DNA of 64,000 bases from Streptomyces venezuelae (GTDB taxonomy: Bacteria; Actinomycetota; Actinomycetes; Streptomycetales; Streptomycetaceae): positions 1,116,001 through 1,180,000 of the forward strand of contig NZ_CP029194.1 in the NCBI RefSeq assembly GCF_008642375.1. The letters run 5' to 3'. Below are positions 17,573 to 26,379 of the stretch, in pieces. The notes under the pieces were generated by a model, which was not told the DNA's origin, ran no database searches, and saw nothing but the letters and a program-made list of their open reading frames with translations. The first letter of the stretch is position 1, and each line of letters starts with the position of its first letter. A program made the position numbers and the translations under genes.

Positions 17573-17588
17573 AATGAATCGATTCATT
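17573..17588. promoter_or_regulatory. 16-bp perfect palindrome, LacI-type operator
   Basis: AATGAATCGATTCATT begins 10 bp downstream of the predicted -10, so a bound repressor would block transcript start. The even-spaced symmetric CG centre is typical of LacI family operators; the LacI protein at 15985-17022 is the likely binder. Confidence 0.7.
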
Positions 17589-17610
17589 TCATGGCTCCGA
17601 GGACTCTGAG

Positions 17611-18783
17611 GTGGACATGCCCGACATCGCTGCCGTGAAGGCCGCACTCGCCGCCCAGCGGATCGAAACGCCCTCCTGGGGCTACGGCAACTCCGGGACC
17701 CGGTTCAAGGTCTTCGCGCAGCCGGGCGTGCCCCGGACCCCTTACGAGAAGCTCGACGACGCGGCCCAGGTCCAGACGTTCACGGGCGTCGCCCCGAAGG
17801 TGTCGCTGCACATCCCGTGGGACCGGGTCGACGACTACGTGGCCCTCGCCTCGTACGCGAAGGAGCGCGGGCTCGAACTGGGCGCGATCAACTCCAACAC
17901 CTTCCAGGACGACACGTACAGGCTCGGCAGTGTCTGCCACCCGGACGCCGCCGTGCGCCGCAGCGCCGTGGACCATCTCCTCGACTGCGTCGACATCATG
18001 GACGCGACCGGCTCGGCCGATCTGAAGCTGTGGTTCGCGGACGGCACGAACTACCCCGGGCAGGACGACGTCACCGCCCGGCAGGAGCGGCTCGCGGAAT
18101 GCCTCGCCGAGGTGTACGAGCGGCTCGGCGAGGGGCAGCGGATGCTCCTGGAGTACAAGTTCTTCGAGCCGGCCTTCTACACGACCGACGTGCCGGACTG
18201 GGGCACGGCCTACGCGCACTGCCTCAAGCTGGGTCCCAGGGCGCAGGTGGTCGTGGACACCGGCCACCACGCGCCCGGCACCAACATCGAGTTCATCGTC
18301 GCCCTGCTGCTGCGGGAGGGGAGGCTCGGCGGCTTCGACTTCAACTCGCGCTTCTACGCGGACGACGACCTGATGGCCGGCGCGGCCGACCCCTTCCAGC
18401 TCTTCCGGATCATGCACGAGGTCGTCCGCAACGGCGGCCTCGCACCGGCGGCGAACGTCGCCTTCATGCTCGACCAGTGCCACAACATCGAGGCGAAGGT
18501 GCCCGCGGTGATCCGCTCGGTGGCCAACGTCCAGGAGGCCACGGCCAAGGCACTGCTCGTCGACGGCGACGCCCTGGCCGCCGCCCAGCGGGACGGGGAC
18601 GTGCTCGCCGCCAACGCCGTCCTGATGGACGCCTACGACACCGACGTACGGCCCCTGCTGCGCGCGCTGCGCGAGGAGCGGGGCCTCGACCCGGACCCGG
18701 TCGCCGCCTACCTCCGCTCCGGACGGCAGGAGCGGATCGCCGCCGAGCGCGTCGGCGGGGACCAGGCCGGCTGGGGCGCGTAG
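17611..18783 (+). CDS. rhaI: L-rhamnose isomerase (RhaI type)
   Basis: 390 residues from a GTG at 17611; an ATG two codons later (17617) is also well placed after GAGG. It isomerises L-rhamnose to L-rhamnulose with two divalent metals in a TIM barrel. The sequence is the Pseudomonas/actinobacterial RhaI type, not the E. coli RhaA type: VSLHIPWDRVDDY, LKLWFADGTNYPGQ, EYKFFEPAFYTTDVPDWG, VVDTGHHAPGTNIE and GFDFNSRFYADDDL carry the metal and substrate residues. It heads the rhamnose series; the next gene begins 43 bp downstream. Confidence 0.95.
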   Translation: MDMPDIAAVKAALAAQRIETPSWGYGNSGTRFKVFAQPGVPRTPYEKLDDAAQVQTFTGVAPKVSLHIPWDRVDDYVALASYAKERGLELGAINSNTFQDDTYRLGSVCHPDAAVRRSAVDHLLDCVDIMDATGSADLKLWFADGTNYPGQDDVTARQERLAECLAEVYERLGEGQRMLLEYKFFEPAFYTTDVPDWGTAYAHCLKLGPRAQVVVDTGHHAPGTNIEFIVALLLREGRLGGFDFNSRFYADDDLMAGAADPFQLFRIMHEVVRNGGLAPAANVAFMLDQCHNIEAKVPAVIRSVANVQEATAKALLVDGDALAAAQRDGDVLAANAVLMDAYDTDVRPLLRALREERGLDPDPVAAYLRSGRQERIAAERVGGDQAGWGA

Positions 18784-18826
18784 CCCCCCTCGCTCTCCGT
18801 TCACCTCCCGCCCGAAGGAAGACCAC

Positions 18827-20872
18827 ATGACCCCGGCCACACCCCTCGCCGTCACCTCTCTCCTGGGACGTGCGCACCGGCTCGGCGCCGACCCCCGTAC
18901 CACCAACTACGCCGGCGGCAACGCCTCCGCGAAGGGCTCCGTCACCGATCCCGTGACCGGCGGCCCGACCGACCTCATGTGGGTCAAGGGATCCGGCGGC
19001 GACCTGGGCACGCTCACCGAGGACGGGCTCGCGGTGCTGCGGCTCGACCGGCTGCGCGCGCTCGTCGACGTCTACCCGGGCGTCGAGCGCGAGGACGAGA
19101 TGGTCGCCGCCTTCGACCACTGCCTGTACGGGAAGGGGGGCGCGGCCCCGTCCATCGACACCGCCATGCACGGCCTGGTGCCCGCGGCCCACGTCGACCA
19201 CCTCCACCCGGACGCGGGGATCGCGCTCGCCTGCGCGGCCGACGGGGAGAAGCTGACCGCCGAGTGCTTCGGCGACACGGTGGTGTGGGTGCCGTGGCGG
19301 CGCCCCGGATTCCAGCTGGGCCTGGACATCGCCGCGGTGAAGGCGGCCCACCCGGCGGCGATCGGCGTCGTCCTCGGCGGCCACGGCATCACCGCCTGGG
19401 GCGAGACCTCCGAGGAGTGCGAGCGCAACGCGCTGCACATCATCCGCACCGCCGAGGCCTTCCTCGTCGAGCGGGGCCGCCCGGAGCCCTTCGGCCCGGC
19501 CGTCGAGGGGTACGCGCCGCTGCCCGAGGCCGAGCGGCGGGAGCGGGCCGCCGCGCTCGCCCCGTACGTCCGGGGGCTCGCCTCGCAGGACCGTCCGCAG
19601 GTCGGGCACTTCACGGACTCCGACGCGGTCCTCGACTTCCTCGCCCGTGCCGAGCACCCGCGGCTCGCCGCCCTCGGCACGTCCTGCCCCGACCACTTCC
19701 TGCGGACGAAGGTCCGGCCGCTCGTCCTCGACCTGCCGGCCGACGCGCCCCTCGACCTGGCGGTCGAGCGACTGCGGGAGCTGCACACCGCCTATCGCGA
19801 GGAGTACGCGGCGTACTACGCGCGCCACGCCGCCGCGGACTCCCCCGCCATGCGGGGCGCCGACCCGGCGATCGTCCTCGTCCCGGGCGTCGGCATGTTC
19901 TCCTTCGGGCGCGACAAGCAGACGGCACGGGTGGCGGGCGAGTTCTACGTCAACGCGATCAACGTGATGCGCGGGGCGGAGGCGGTCTCGGCGTACGCGC
20001 CGATCGAGGAGTCGGAGAAGTTCCGCATCGAGTACTGGGAGCTGGAGGAGGCGAAGCTGCGGAGGATGCCGCGACCGAAGCCGCTCGCGACCAGGGTCGC
20101 GCTCGTGACGGGCGCGGGCAGTGGCATCGGCCGGGCGATCGCACACCGGCTGGTCGCGGAGGGCGCGTGCGTGGTGGTCGCCGACCTCGACGCCGCCAAC
20201 GCGGCTGTCGTGGCGGAGGAGTTGGGCGGGCCGGACAAGGCGGTGGCGGTCGCCGTGGACGTGACGTCGGAGGAGCGGATCGGCGCGGCCTTCCGGTCGG
20301 CGCTGCTCGCCTTCGGCGGGGTGGACCTGGTCGTGAACAACGCGGGCATCTCCCTCTCCAAGTCGCTCCTGGAGACGACGGCGAAGGACTGGGACGTCCA
20401 GCACGACGTCATGGCGCGGGGTTCGTTCCTCGTCTCCCGGGAGGCGGCACGGGTGATGACGGCCCAGGGGCTGGGCGGCGACATCGTCTACATCGTCTCC
20501 AAGAACGCGGTCTTCGCCGGCCCGAACAACATCGCCTACTCCGCCACGAAGGCCGACCAGGCCCATCAAGTGCGGCTCCTGGCAGCCGAGCTGGGTGAGC
20601 ACGGCATCCGGGTCAACGGCGTCAACCCGGACGGTGTGGTACGCGGATCGGGCATCTTCGCCGGCGGCTGGGGAGCCCGGCGGGCCGCCACGTACGGCAT
20701 CGCGGAGGAGGATCTGGGTGCCTTCTACGCCCAGCGGACGCTGCTGAAGCGGGAGGTGCTGCCCGAGCACGTCGCCAACGCGGTGTTCGCGCTCACCGGC
20801 GGCGACCTCAGCCATACGACCGGCCTGCACGTCCCGGTGGACGCGGGCGTGGCCGCCGCGTTCCTCCGGTGA
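18827..20872 (+). CDS. bifunctional rhamnulose-1-phosphate aldolase/lactaldehyde dehydrogenase
   Basis: 681 residues, two enzymes in one chain. The N-terminal class II aldolase domain (about 1-400) has the metal-site segment HVDHLHPDAG and GHGITAWGET and splits rhamnulose 1-phosphate to dihydroxyacetone phosphate and L-lactaldehyde. The C-terminal short-chain dehydrogenase domain has TGAGSGIGRA, NNAGIS and the Tyr/Lys pair in YSATKAD and, by family knowledge (RhaE/YuxG type), oxidises lactaldehyde to lactate. Its stop overlaps the kinase GTG (GTGA). The fusion suits a pathway whose lactate product is taken up by the lut genes just downstream. Confidence 0.93.
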   Translation: MTPATPLAVTSLLGRAHRLGADPRTTNYAGGNASAKGSVTDPVTGGPTDLMWVKGSGGDLGTLTEDGLAVLRLDRLRALVDVYPGVEREDEMVAAFDHCLYGKGGAAPSIDTAMHGLVPAAHVDHLHPDAGIALACAADGEKLTAECFGDTVVWVPWRRPGFQLGLDIAAVKAAHPAAIGVVLGGHGITAWGETSEECERNALHIIRTAEAFLVERGRPEPFGPAVEGYAPLPEAERRERAAALAPYVRGLASQDRPQVGHFTDSDAVLDFLARAEHPRLAALGTSCPDHFLRTKVRPLVLDLPADAPLDLAVERLRELHTAYREEYAAYYARHAAADSPAMRGADPAIVLVPGVGMFSFGRDKQTARVAGEFYVNAINVMRGAEAVSAYAPIEESEKFRIEYWELEEAKLRRMPRPKPLATRVALVTGAGSGIGRAIAHRLVAEGACVVVADLDAANAAVVAEELGGPDKAVAVAVDVTSEERIGAAFRSALLAFGGVDLVVNNAGISLSKSLLETTAKDWDVQHDVMARGSFLVSREAARVMTAQGLGGDIVYIVSKNAVFAGPNNIAYSATKADQAHQVRLLAAELGEHGIRVNGVNPDGVVRGSGIFAGGWGARRAATYGIAEEDLGAFYAQRTLLKREVLPEHVANAVFALTGGDLSHTTGLHVPVDAGVAAAFLR

Positions 20873-22380
20873 GCGGGTCGACCACCCGGCCCCGCGACGT
20901 CTTCGCTGCCGTGGATCTCGGGGCCACCAGCGGGCGGGTGATGCTCGGCCGCGTCGGCCCCGGGACCCTCGACCTCACCGAGGCGCACCGCTTCCCCAAC
21001 ACGCCGGTCCGTCTGCCGGACGGGCTGCGCTGGGACGTCCTCGGCCTCTACCGGGGCGTCCTGGACGGACTGCGCGCGGCCGCCCGCTCCGGCGGGGTCG
21101 CCTCCGTCGGCGTCGACACCTGGGGCGTGGACTACGGGCTCCTCGACGCGGACGGCGCCCTCCTCGGCGTTCCGTACCACTACCGCGACGCGCGCACCGA
21201 GGGAGCCGCCGAGGCCGTGTGGGCGCGGGTCGGCCCGGCGGAGATGTACCGGGTCACCGGCCTCCAGCACCTGCCGTTCAACACCGTCTTCCAGCTCGCC
21301 GCCGCCACCGGCAGCACCCAACTGGCGGCGGCGGGAACGCTGTTGCTGATGCCGGACCTGATGGTCCACTGGCTGACGGGGACGCTCGGGGCCGAGGAGA
21401 CCAACGCCTCCACCACGGGCCTCTTCGACGCCCGCGCGGGCACCTGGTCCACGGAGCTGCTCGGCAGGCTCGGGGTGGATGCCGGGCTGCTGCCGCCGCT
21501 CCGCTCCCCCGGCGACCCGGCGGGCGAACTCCTCCCTCACGTCGTAGAGTTCACCGGGCTCGACGCCCGGACCCGGGTGACGACGGTCGCTTCGCACGAC
21601 ACGGCGTCGGCCGTGGTCGCCGTCCCGGCCACCGCCCCGGACTTCGCCTATCTGTCCTGCGGCACCTGGTCGCTCGCGGGACTGGAGCTGGACGGCCCGG
21701 TGCTCACCGAGGAGTCCCGGGCCGCCAACTTCACCAACGAGCGCGGTGTCGACGGCACCGTCCGATTCCTCCGGAACATCATGGGCCTGTGGCTCCTGGA
21801 GGAGTGCCGCCGGGCGTGGGCGTCACAGGGGCAGGGGCAGGCGCCATCCGGCCTGCCCGACCTGCTCGCGGCGGCGGCGCGGGCGGAGCCTTTCGCGGCG
21901 CTCGTCGACCCGGACGCACCGGAGTTCCTGGCCCCGGGCGACATGCCGGAGCGGATACGGGCCCACTGCCGCGGGTCCGGGCAGCGGGCACCCGAGAGCC
22001 CGGGAGCGGTGGTCCGCTGCGTCCTGGAGAGCCTGGCGCTGGCCCACCGGAGGACGCTGCGGCAGGCCGCCGAGCTGGCCGGCCGGGAGATCACACGGGT
22101 CCATCTCGTGGGCGGCGGGGCGCGCAACGAGCTGCTGTGCCAGTGGACGGCGGACGCCACCGGGCTGCCGGTGGCCGCCGGCCCGGTCGAGGCCACGGCC
22201 CTCGGCAACGTCCTCGTGCAGGCGCGGGCCGCGGGGCTCGTCGGCGACCTGCCCTCGACGCGTCGGCTCGTCGCGGCGACGCAGCCCCTGCGACACTACG
22301 TACCGCGGAAGGACCCCGCCGGCCGCGCCGCCTGGGACGCGGCCGCCGCCCGAATCGAACCGTCCCCGAGGAACCCGTGA
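20869..22380 (+). CDS. rhaB: rhamnulokinase
   Basis: 503 residues from a GTG at 20869 overlapping the upstream stop. FGGY kinase that forms L-rhamnulose 1-phosphate. Landmarks: FAAVDLGATSGRVMLGRV at the start, VGVDTWGVDYGLLD, YHYRDARTEG, the TVASHDTASAVVAVP segment characteristic of rhamnulokinases, and GGGARNELLCQWTADATGLP near the end. It lies between the aldolase/dehydrogenase gene and lutA; its TGA shares one base with the lutA ATG. Confidence 0.95.
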   Translation: MSGSTTRPRDVFAAVDLGATSGRVMLGRVGPGTLDLTEAHRFPNTPVRLPDGLRWDVLGLYRGVLDGLRAAARSGGVASVGVDTWGVDYGLLDADGALLGVPYHYRDARTEGAAEAVWARVGPAEMYRVTGLQHLPFNTVFQLAAATGSTQLAAAGTLLLMPDLMVHWLTGTLGAEETNASTTGLFDARAGTWSTELLGRLGVDAGLLPPLRSPGDPAGELLPHVVEFTGLDARTRVTTVASHDTASAVVAVPATAPDFAYLSCGTWSLAGLELDGPVLTEESRAANFTNERGVDGTVRFLRNIMGLWLLEECRRAWASQGQGQAPSGLPDLLAAAARAEPFAALVDPDAPEFLAPGDMPERIRAHCRGSGQRAPESPGAVVRCVLESLALAHRRTLRQAAELAGREITRVHLVGGGARNELLCQWTADATGLPVAAGPVEATALGNVLVQARAAGLVGDLPSTRRLVAATQPLRHYVPRKDPAGRAAWDAAAARIEPSPRNP

Positions 22381-23096
22381 TGCGCGTCGCCCTCTTCGTC
22401 ACCTGCGTCAACGACGCCGTCTTCCCCGCGACGGGCGTGGCGACGGTCCGGCTCCTCGAACGGCTCGGCGTGGAGGTCGACTTCCCCGCCGCGCAGACCT
22501 GTTGCGGGCAACCGCAGTTCAACACCGGCTACCGGGAGGAGACCGGTCCGCTGGTGCGGCGCACGGTCCGGGCCTTCGAGGGGTACGAGTACGTCGTCGT
22601 CCCGTCCGGCTCCTGCGCGGCGATGGTGCGGCACCACTACCCGTCGTTCGGCACGGAGGCGGCGGCCCTCGGTCCGCGCGTGTACGAGCTGACGGAGTTC
22701 CTGGTGGACGTGCTCGGTGTGACGGACGTGGGCGCGTACTTCCCGCACAAGGTGACGTACCACCCGTCCTGTCACGGGCTCCGGATGCTCGGGCTCGGCG
22801 AGCGGCCCCGGCGGCTCCTGGAGGCGGTGAAGGGTCTGGAGCTCGTGGAGCTGCCGGGGGCGGAGGAGTGCTGCGGCTTCGGCGGGACCTTCGCGGTGAA
22901 GAACCCGGACGTGTCGGCCGCCATGGGCGCCGACAAGATCACGAACGCGCTGTCCACGGGGGCGGAGGTGCTGTGCGGCGCGGACAACTCCTGCCTGCTG
23001 CATCTCGGCGGCATGCTGAGACGGCGGGAAGACCCGCTGCGCGCCCTGCACTTGGCGGAGATCCTGGCGAGCACGGAAGAGGAGCCCTGGCGGTGA
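22380..23096 (+). CDS. lutA: L-lactate utilization protein LutA, (Fe-S)-binding
   Basis: 238 residues; the ATG at 22380 overlaps the rhaB stop by one base. It contains the two cysteine-rich CCG motifs of the LutA/GlpC family (Cys41-Cys42 in TCCGQPQ, Cys164-Cys165 in ECCGFGG) plus YHPSCHG and GSCAAMVR cysteines that hold iron-sulphur or heterodisulphide-like centres. With LutB and LutC it forms the non-flavin lactate oxidation complex giving pyruvate. Its position inside the rhamnose operon suggests its lactate comes from lactaldehyde. Confidence 0.94.
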   Translation: MRVALFVTCVNDAVFPATGVATVRLLERLGVEVDFPAAQTCCGQPQFNTGYREETGPLVRRTVRAFEGYEYVVVPSGSCAAMVRHHYPSFGTEAAALGPRVYELTEFLVDVLGVTDVGAYFPHKVTYHPSCHGLRMLGLGERPRRLLEAVKGLELVELPGAEECCGFGGTFAVKNPDVSAAMGADKITNALSTGAEVLCGADNSCLLHLGGMLRRREDPLRALHLAEILASTEEEPWR

Positions 23097-24571
23097 GTGA
23101 CAAGAAGGTGCGCGCGTCAGCGCTCGATGAGGGGCGGCGGTCGGGTGACGGGAGGGCGTTCATGGGGATGCCGTCCTTTCCGAAGGCGGCGCACGACGCG
23201 GTCGGTGACACGACCCTCCGCGCGAACCTGCGGCACGCGACACACACGATCCGGGACAAGCGGGCGCGGGCAGTGGCCGAGCTCGACGACTGGGCCGCGC
23301 TGCGGGAGGCAGGGAAGCGGATCAAGGACGAGACGCTCCGCCGTCTGGACACGTATCTGGTCCGGTTGGAGGCGGCGGTGACGGCCGCGGGCGGCACCGT
23401 GCACTGGGCCGCGGACGCGGCGGAGGCCAACCGGATCGTCGCCGCTCTGGTCAGGGCCACGGGCGAGACGGAGGTCGTCAAGGTCAAGTCGATGGCCACC
23501 CAGGAGATCCGGCTCAACGAACACCTGGAGGCCGAGGGCATCGCCGCCTACGAGACGGACCTCGCCGAGCTCATCGTGCAGCTCGGCGAGGACCGCCCCT
23601 CGCACATCCTGGTCCCGGCCATCCACCGCAACCGTGGCGAGATCCGCGACATCTTCAAGGAGAAGATGGGGAGTTGGGGCCGCCCGGCACCGGAGGGGCT
23701 GAGCGACACCCCGGCCGAGCTCGCGGAGGCGGCCCGCCTGCACCTGCGGGAGAAGTTCCTGCGGGCCAAGGTGGGGATCTCGGGGGCGAACTTCATGGTC
23801 GCCGAGACCGGCACCCTGGTCGTCGTCGAGTCCGAGGGCAACGGCCGCATGTGCCTGACCCTGCCCGAGACCCTCATCTCCGTCGTCGGGATCGAGAAGG
23901 TGGTGCCGACCTGGCGGGACCTGGAGGTGTTCCTCCAGACGCTGCCCCGCTCGTCGACGGCCGAGCGCATGAACCCGTACACCAGCATGTGGACCGGCAC
24001 GGCCGACGAGGACGGGCCGCGCGCCTTCCATCTGGTGCTCCTCGACAACGGCCGTACGGACGCCCTGGCCGACGAGGTGGGGCGCCAGGCGCTGCGCTGC
24101 ATCCGCTGCTCGGCCTGCCTCAACGTCTGCCCGGTGTACGAGCGGGCCGGCGGCCACGCGTACGGCTCGGTCTACCCCGGGCCGATCGGCGCCATCCTCA
24201 CCCCCCAACTCCGGGGCACCAGCAGCGAGATCGACGCGTCACTGCCGTACGCCTCCTCGCTGTGCGGCGCCTGCTACGAAGTGTGCCCGGTCGCCATCGA
24301 CATCCCCGAGGTCCTGGTGCACCTGCGCGAGCGGGTCGCCGAGGAGGGCGGGAGCGGCCACCGGCTGGAGAAGGCCGCGATCAAGGCCGCCTCCTGGATC
24401 CTCGACCGTCCGAACGTCCTGGCCGCCGGTGAGCGGCTGGCGTCCGCGACCCGCAAGGTCCACCCGAAGCGCCTGCCGGGCCCCGGCGCCCGGCAGTGGT
24501 CCGACCACCGGGACCTGCCCGAACTGCCCGCCGAACCGTTCCGCGACTGGTGGAGGAAGAACCGCTCATGA
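23093..24571 (+). CDS. lutB: L-lactate utilization protein LutB, iron-sulphur
   Basis: 492 residues from the GTG at 23093 (GTGA overlap with lutA); the frame is open far upstream but only in shadow of other genes. The LUD domain occupies most of the chain (VVKVKSMATQEIRLNEHLE, ANFMVAETGTLVVVESEGNG), and two cluster motifs lie near the C terminus: CIRCSACLNVCPVY and CGACYEVCPVAI, typical of two [4Fe-4S] centres. It probably passes electrons from lactate onward to the respiratory chain. Its stop overlaps the lutC ATG. Confidence 0.95.
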   Translation: MSDKKVRASALDEGRRSGDGRAFMGMPSFPKAAHDAVGDTTLRANLRHATHTIRDKRARAVAELDDWAALREAGKRIKDETLRRLDTYLVRLEAAVTAAGGTVHWAADAAEANRIVAALVRATGETEVVKVKSMATQEIRLNEHLEAEGIAAYETDLAELIVQLGEDRPSHILVPAIHRNRGEIRDIFKEKMGSWGRPAPEGLSDTPAELAEAARLHLREKFLRAKVGISGANFMVAETGTLVVVESEGNGRMCLTLPETLISVVGIEKVVPTWRDLEVFLQTLPRSSTAERMNPYTSMWTGTADEDGPRAFHLVLLDNGRTDALADEVGRQALRCIRCSACLNVCPVYERAGGHAYGSVYPGPIGAILTPQLRGTSSEIDASLPYASSLCGACYEVCPVAIDIPEVLVHLRERVAEEGGSGHRLEKAAIKAASWILDRPNVLAAGERLASATRKVHPKRLPGPGARQWSDHRDLPELPAEPFRDWWRKNRS

Positions 24572-25212
24572 CCGACGCCGTCTCCGCACGCGAGCGGATC
24601 CTCGCCCGGGTCCGCGCGGCCGTCGCGAACGCGCCCGAGGCCCCCGCCGTCGCCCGCGACTACCGGACGAGCCACACCGCGGACGACCCCGCGGCCGTCC
24701 TCGGCCTGCTCCACGAGAACCTCGCCGACTACCGCGCCCACGTCCACCGCACGGCCCCCGCCGACCTCGCCGCCCTGGTCGCCGAGCGGCTCGCGGAGCG
24801 CGGTGCCCGGAGCATCGCCGTCCCGCCCGGGCTGCCCGAGGCGTGGCTCGCCGCCACGGACGCCGTCCGGCGGCCCGACGAGCCCCGGCTCACCCCGTAC
24901 GAACTCGACGGCGTCGACGCCGTGGTCACGGGCTGCGCGCTGGCGATCGCCGAGACCGGCACGATCGTCCTCGACGGCGGTCCCGGGCAGGGCCGCCGCG
25001 CCCTCACCCTCGTCCCCGACCTGCACGTCTGCGTGGTCCTGGCGCCGGAGCAGGTGGTGGCCTCGGTGCCGCTGGCGCTCCCCCGGCTCGACCCGGGGCG
25101 TCCGCTCACCTGGATCTCCGGGCCGTCCGCGACGAGCGACATCGAGCTCGACCGGGTCGAAGGCGTCCACGGCCCGCGCACCCTGGAAGTGATCCTGGTG
25201 ACCGGCGACTGA
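24568..25212 (+). CDS. lutC: lactate utilization protein LutC
   Basis: 214 residues from the ATG at 24568 (ATGA overlap with lutB). It is a short LUD-domain protein with VTGCALAIAETGTIVLDGG and the C-terminal ISGPSATSDIELDRVEGVHGP, both hallmarks of LutC. It is the last gene of the rhamnose-to-pyruvate series. A hairpin at 25217-25250 directly after the stop probably ends the transcript. Confidence 0.95.
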   Translation: MTDAVSARERILARVRAAVANAPEAPAVARDYRTSHTADDPAAVLGLLHENLADYRAHVHRTAPADLAALVAERLAERGARSIAVPPGLPEAWLAATDAVRRPDEPRLTPYELDGVDAVVTGCALAIAETGTIVLDGGPGQGRRALTLVPDLHVCVVLAPEQVVASVPLALPRLDPGRPLTWISGPSATSDIELDRVEGVHGPRTLEVILVTGD

Positions 25213-25216
25213 CGCC

Positions 25217-25250
25217 GAACGGCCGGGCCCCCGAAGGAGCCAGGCCGTTC
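25217..25250. terminator. terminator hairpin after lutC
   Basis: GAACGGCC (25217-25224) and GGCCGTTC (25243-25250) form an 8-bp stem with an 18-base loop just after the lutC stop, between convergent genes. Confidence 0.5.
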
Positions 25251-25315
25251 CCGTTCGCCACGACCGTTCGCCACGACCGTTCGTCGCGCCCGTTCTCCAC
25301 GTCCGTTCGCTACGC
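25251..25315. repeat. five-copy 13-bp tandem repeat
   Basis: Five consecutive 13-mers begin with CCGTTC: copies one and two are identical (CCGTTCGCCACGA), and copies three to five (starting 25277, 25290, 25303) carry two to four changes each. The array fills the gap between convergent lutC and the LacI gene and runs over the last codons of the latter. Confidence 0.85.
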
Positions 25316-26335
25316 CGATTCCCGGCGGACGAGCTCCGTGGGCAGGATGACCGCCGCGGGTTCCTCGCCCGCTATCCGGGCGAGGAGCGTCCGCACCATC
25401 TCGGTGCTGATGCGGTCCCACGGCTGGCGGATCGTGGTGAGCGAGGGGCGGCTGGAGAGGGCCGCCGGGGAGTCGTCGAAGCCGCCCACGGCGATGTCCT
25501 CGGGGACGCGCCGGCCCGCGCGGGCCAGGGTGTCGAGGACGCCCTGCGCCATCAGGTCGGAGGCGACGAAGACGGCGTCGATGTCGGGAGCGCGCTCCAG
25601 GAGGACGCGGGCCGCGTCCTCACCGCTCGCCCGGCTGTAGTCGCCGGTGGCGACGAGGTTCTCGTCGACGGGGAGTCCGACCTCGGCGAGCGTCTCGCGG
25701 TAGCCGGCGAGGCGCTCGACGCCGCCCGGGGTGTCGAGCGGGCCGGTGACGGTGGCGATCCGCCGCCGCCCCGAGGCGTGGAGGTGACGCACCATGTCGC
25801 GGGCGCCGTCACGGTCGTCGGCGGCGACGTAGCCGATCTTGGCGGTCTGGCCGAGCGGCTTTCCGCAGGCGACGACGGGCACACCGGCCTCGTGCAGCCG
25901 GGCCACGACGGGGTCGCCGGAGTGGCTGGAGACGAGGAGGACGCCGTCGACGTGGCCGGCCTCGATGTAGCGGAGGTTGCGGCGGCGTTCGTCCTCGGTG
26001 CCCGCGATCATCAGGAGGAGCGGGATGTCCTGGGCGGCGAGGGCCTGGGTGCAGGCGCGCAGCAGGACGTTGAAGTTGGGGTCCTCGAAGAACCGCTCCT
26101 GCGGCTCGGTCAGGAGGAAGGCGACCGAGTCGGACTTGCCGGTGATCAGCGAGCGGGCGTGCCGGTTGACGACGTATCCCGTTCTGCGGATCGCCGCGTC
26201 GACGGCGGCCTTCGCCGACGGGCTGACGTAGTGGCCGCCGTTGAGGACACGGGAGACGGTGCCGCGCGAGACCCCGGCCTCGCGGGCCACGTCGTGGATG
26301 GTCGCAGGGCGGCGCCTTCCCGCTGCTGTGCTCAT
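25310..26335 (-). CDS. LacI family regulator, probable galactan regulator
   Basis: 341 residues from the ATG at 26335. The DNA-binding region is TIHDVAREAGVSRGTVSRV followed by LNGGHYVSPSAKAAV; the sensor domain ends FDDSPAALSSRPSLTTIRQPW. It lies 44 bp downstream of the ganQ-like permease gene on the same strand, like GanR in Bacillus gan loci, and the gan divergent promoter region holds a LacI-type operator (29639-29654). Its 3' end is overlapped by the 13-bp tandem repeat array. The alternative, control of the lut genes, is less likely since those are coupled to rhaB. Confidence 0.9.
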   Translation of the reverse strand: MSTAAGRRRPATIHDVAREAGVSRGTVSRVLNGGHYVSPSAKAAVDAAIRRTGYVVNRHARSLITGKSDSVAFLLTEPQERFFEDPNFNVLLRACTQALAAQDIPLLLMIAGTEDERRRNLRYIEAGHVDGVLLVSSHSGDPVVARLHEAGVPVVACGKPLGQTAKIGYVAADDRDGARDMVRHLHASGRRRIATVTGPLDTPGGVERLAGYRETLAEVGLPVDENLVATGDYSRASGEDAARVLLERAPDIDAVFVASDLMAQGVLDTLARAGRRVPEDIAVGGFDDSPAALSSRPSLTTIRQPWDRISTEMVRTLLARIAGEEPAAVILPTELVRRESA

Positions 26336-26379
26336 GTTGCTGTGCCCATGCTGTGTGTTTCCCCTCGATCCCCTGTGGT

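Noticed and set aside
18464..20830. 788-residue minus-strand open frame
   Set aside because: Antisense shadow of the rhamnose isomerase and aldolase/dehydrogenase genes, dominated by Arg, Gly, Val and Asp with no domain.
25251..25315. CRISPR array at the tandem repeats
   Set aside because: Units are 13 bp, directly adjacent with no spacers, and there are no cas genes; the same holds for the arrays at 31940 and 37982.
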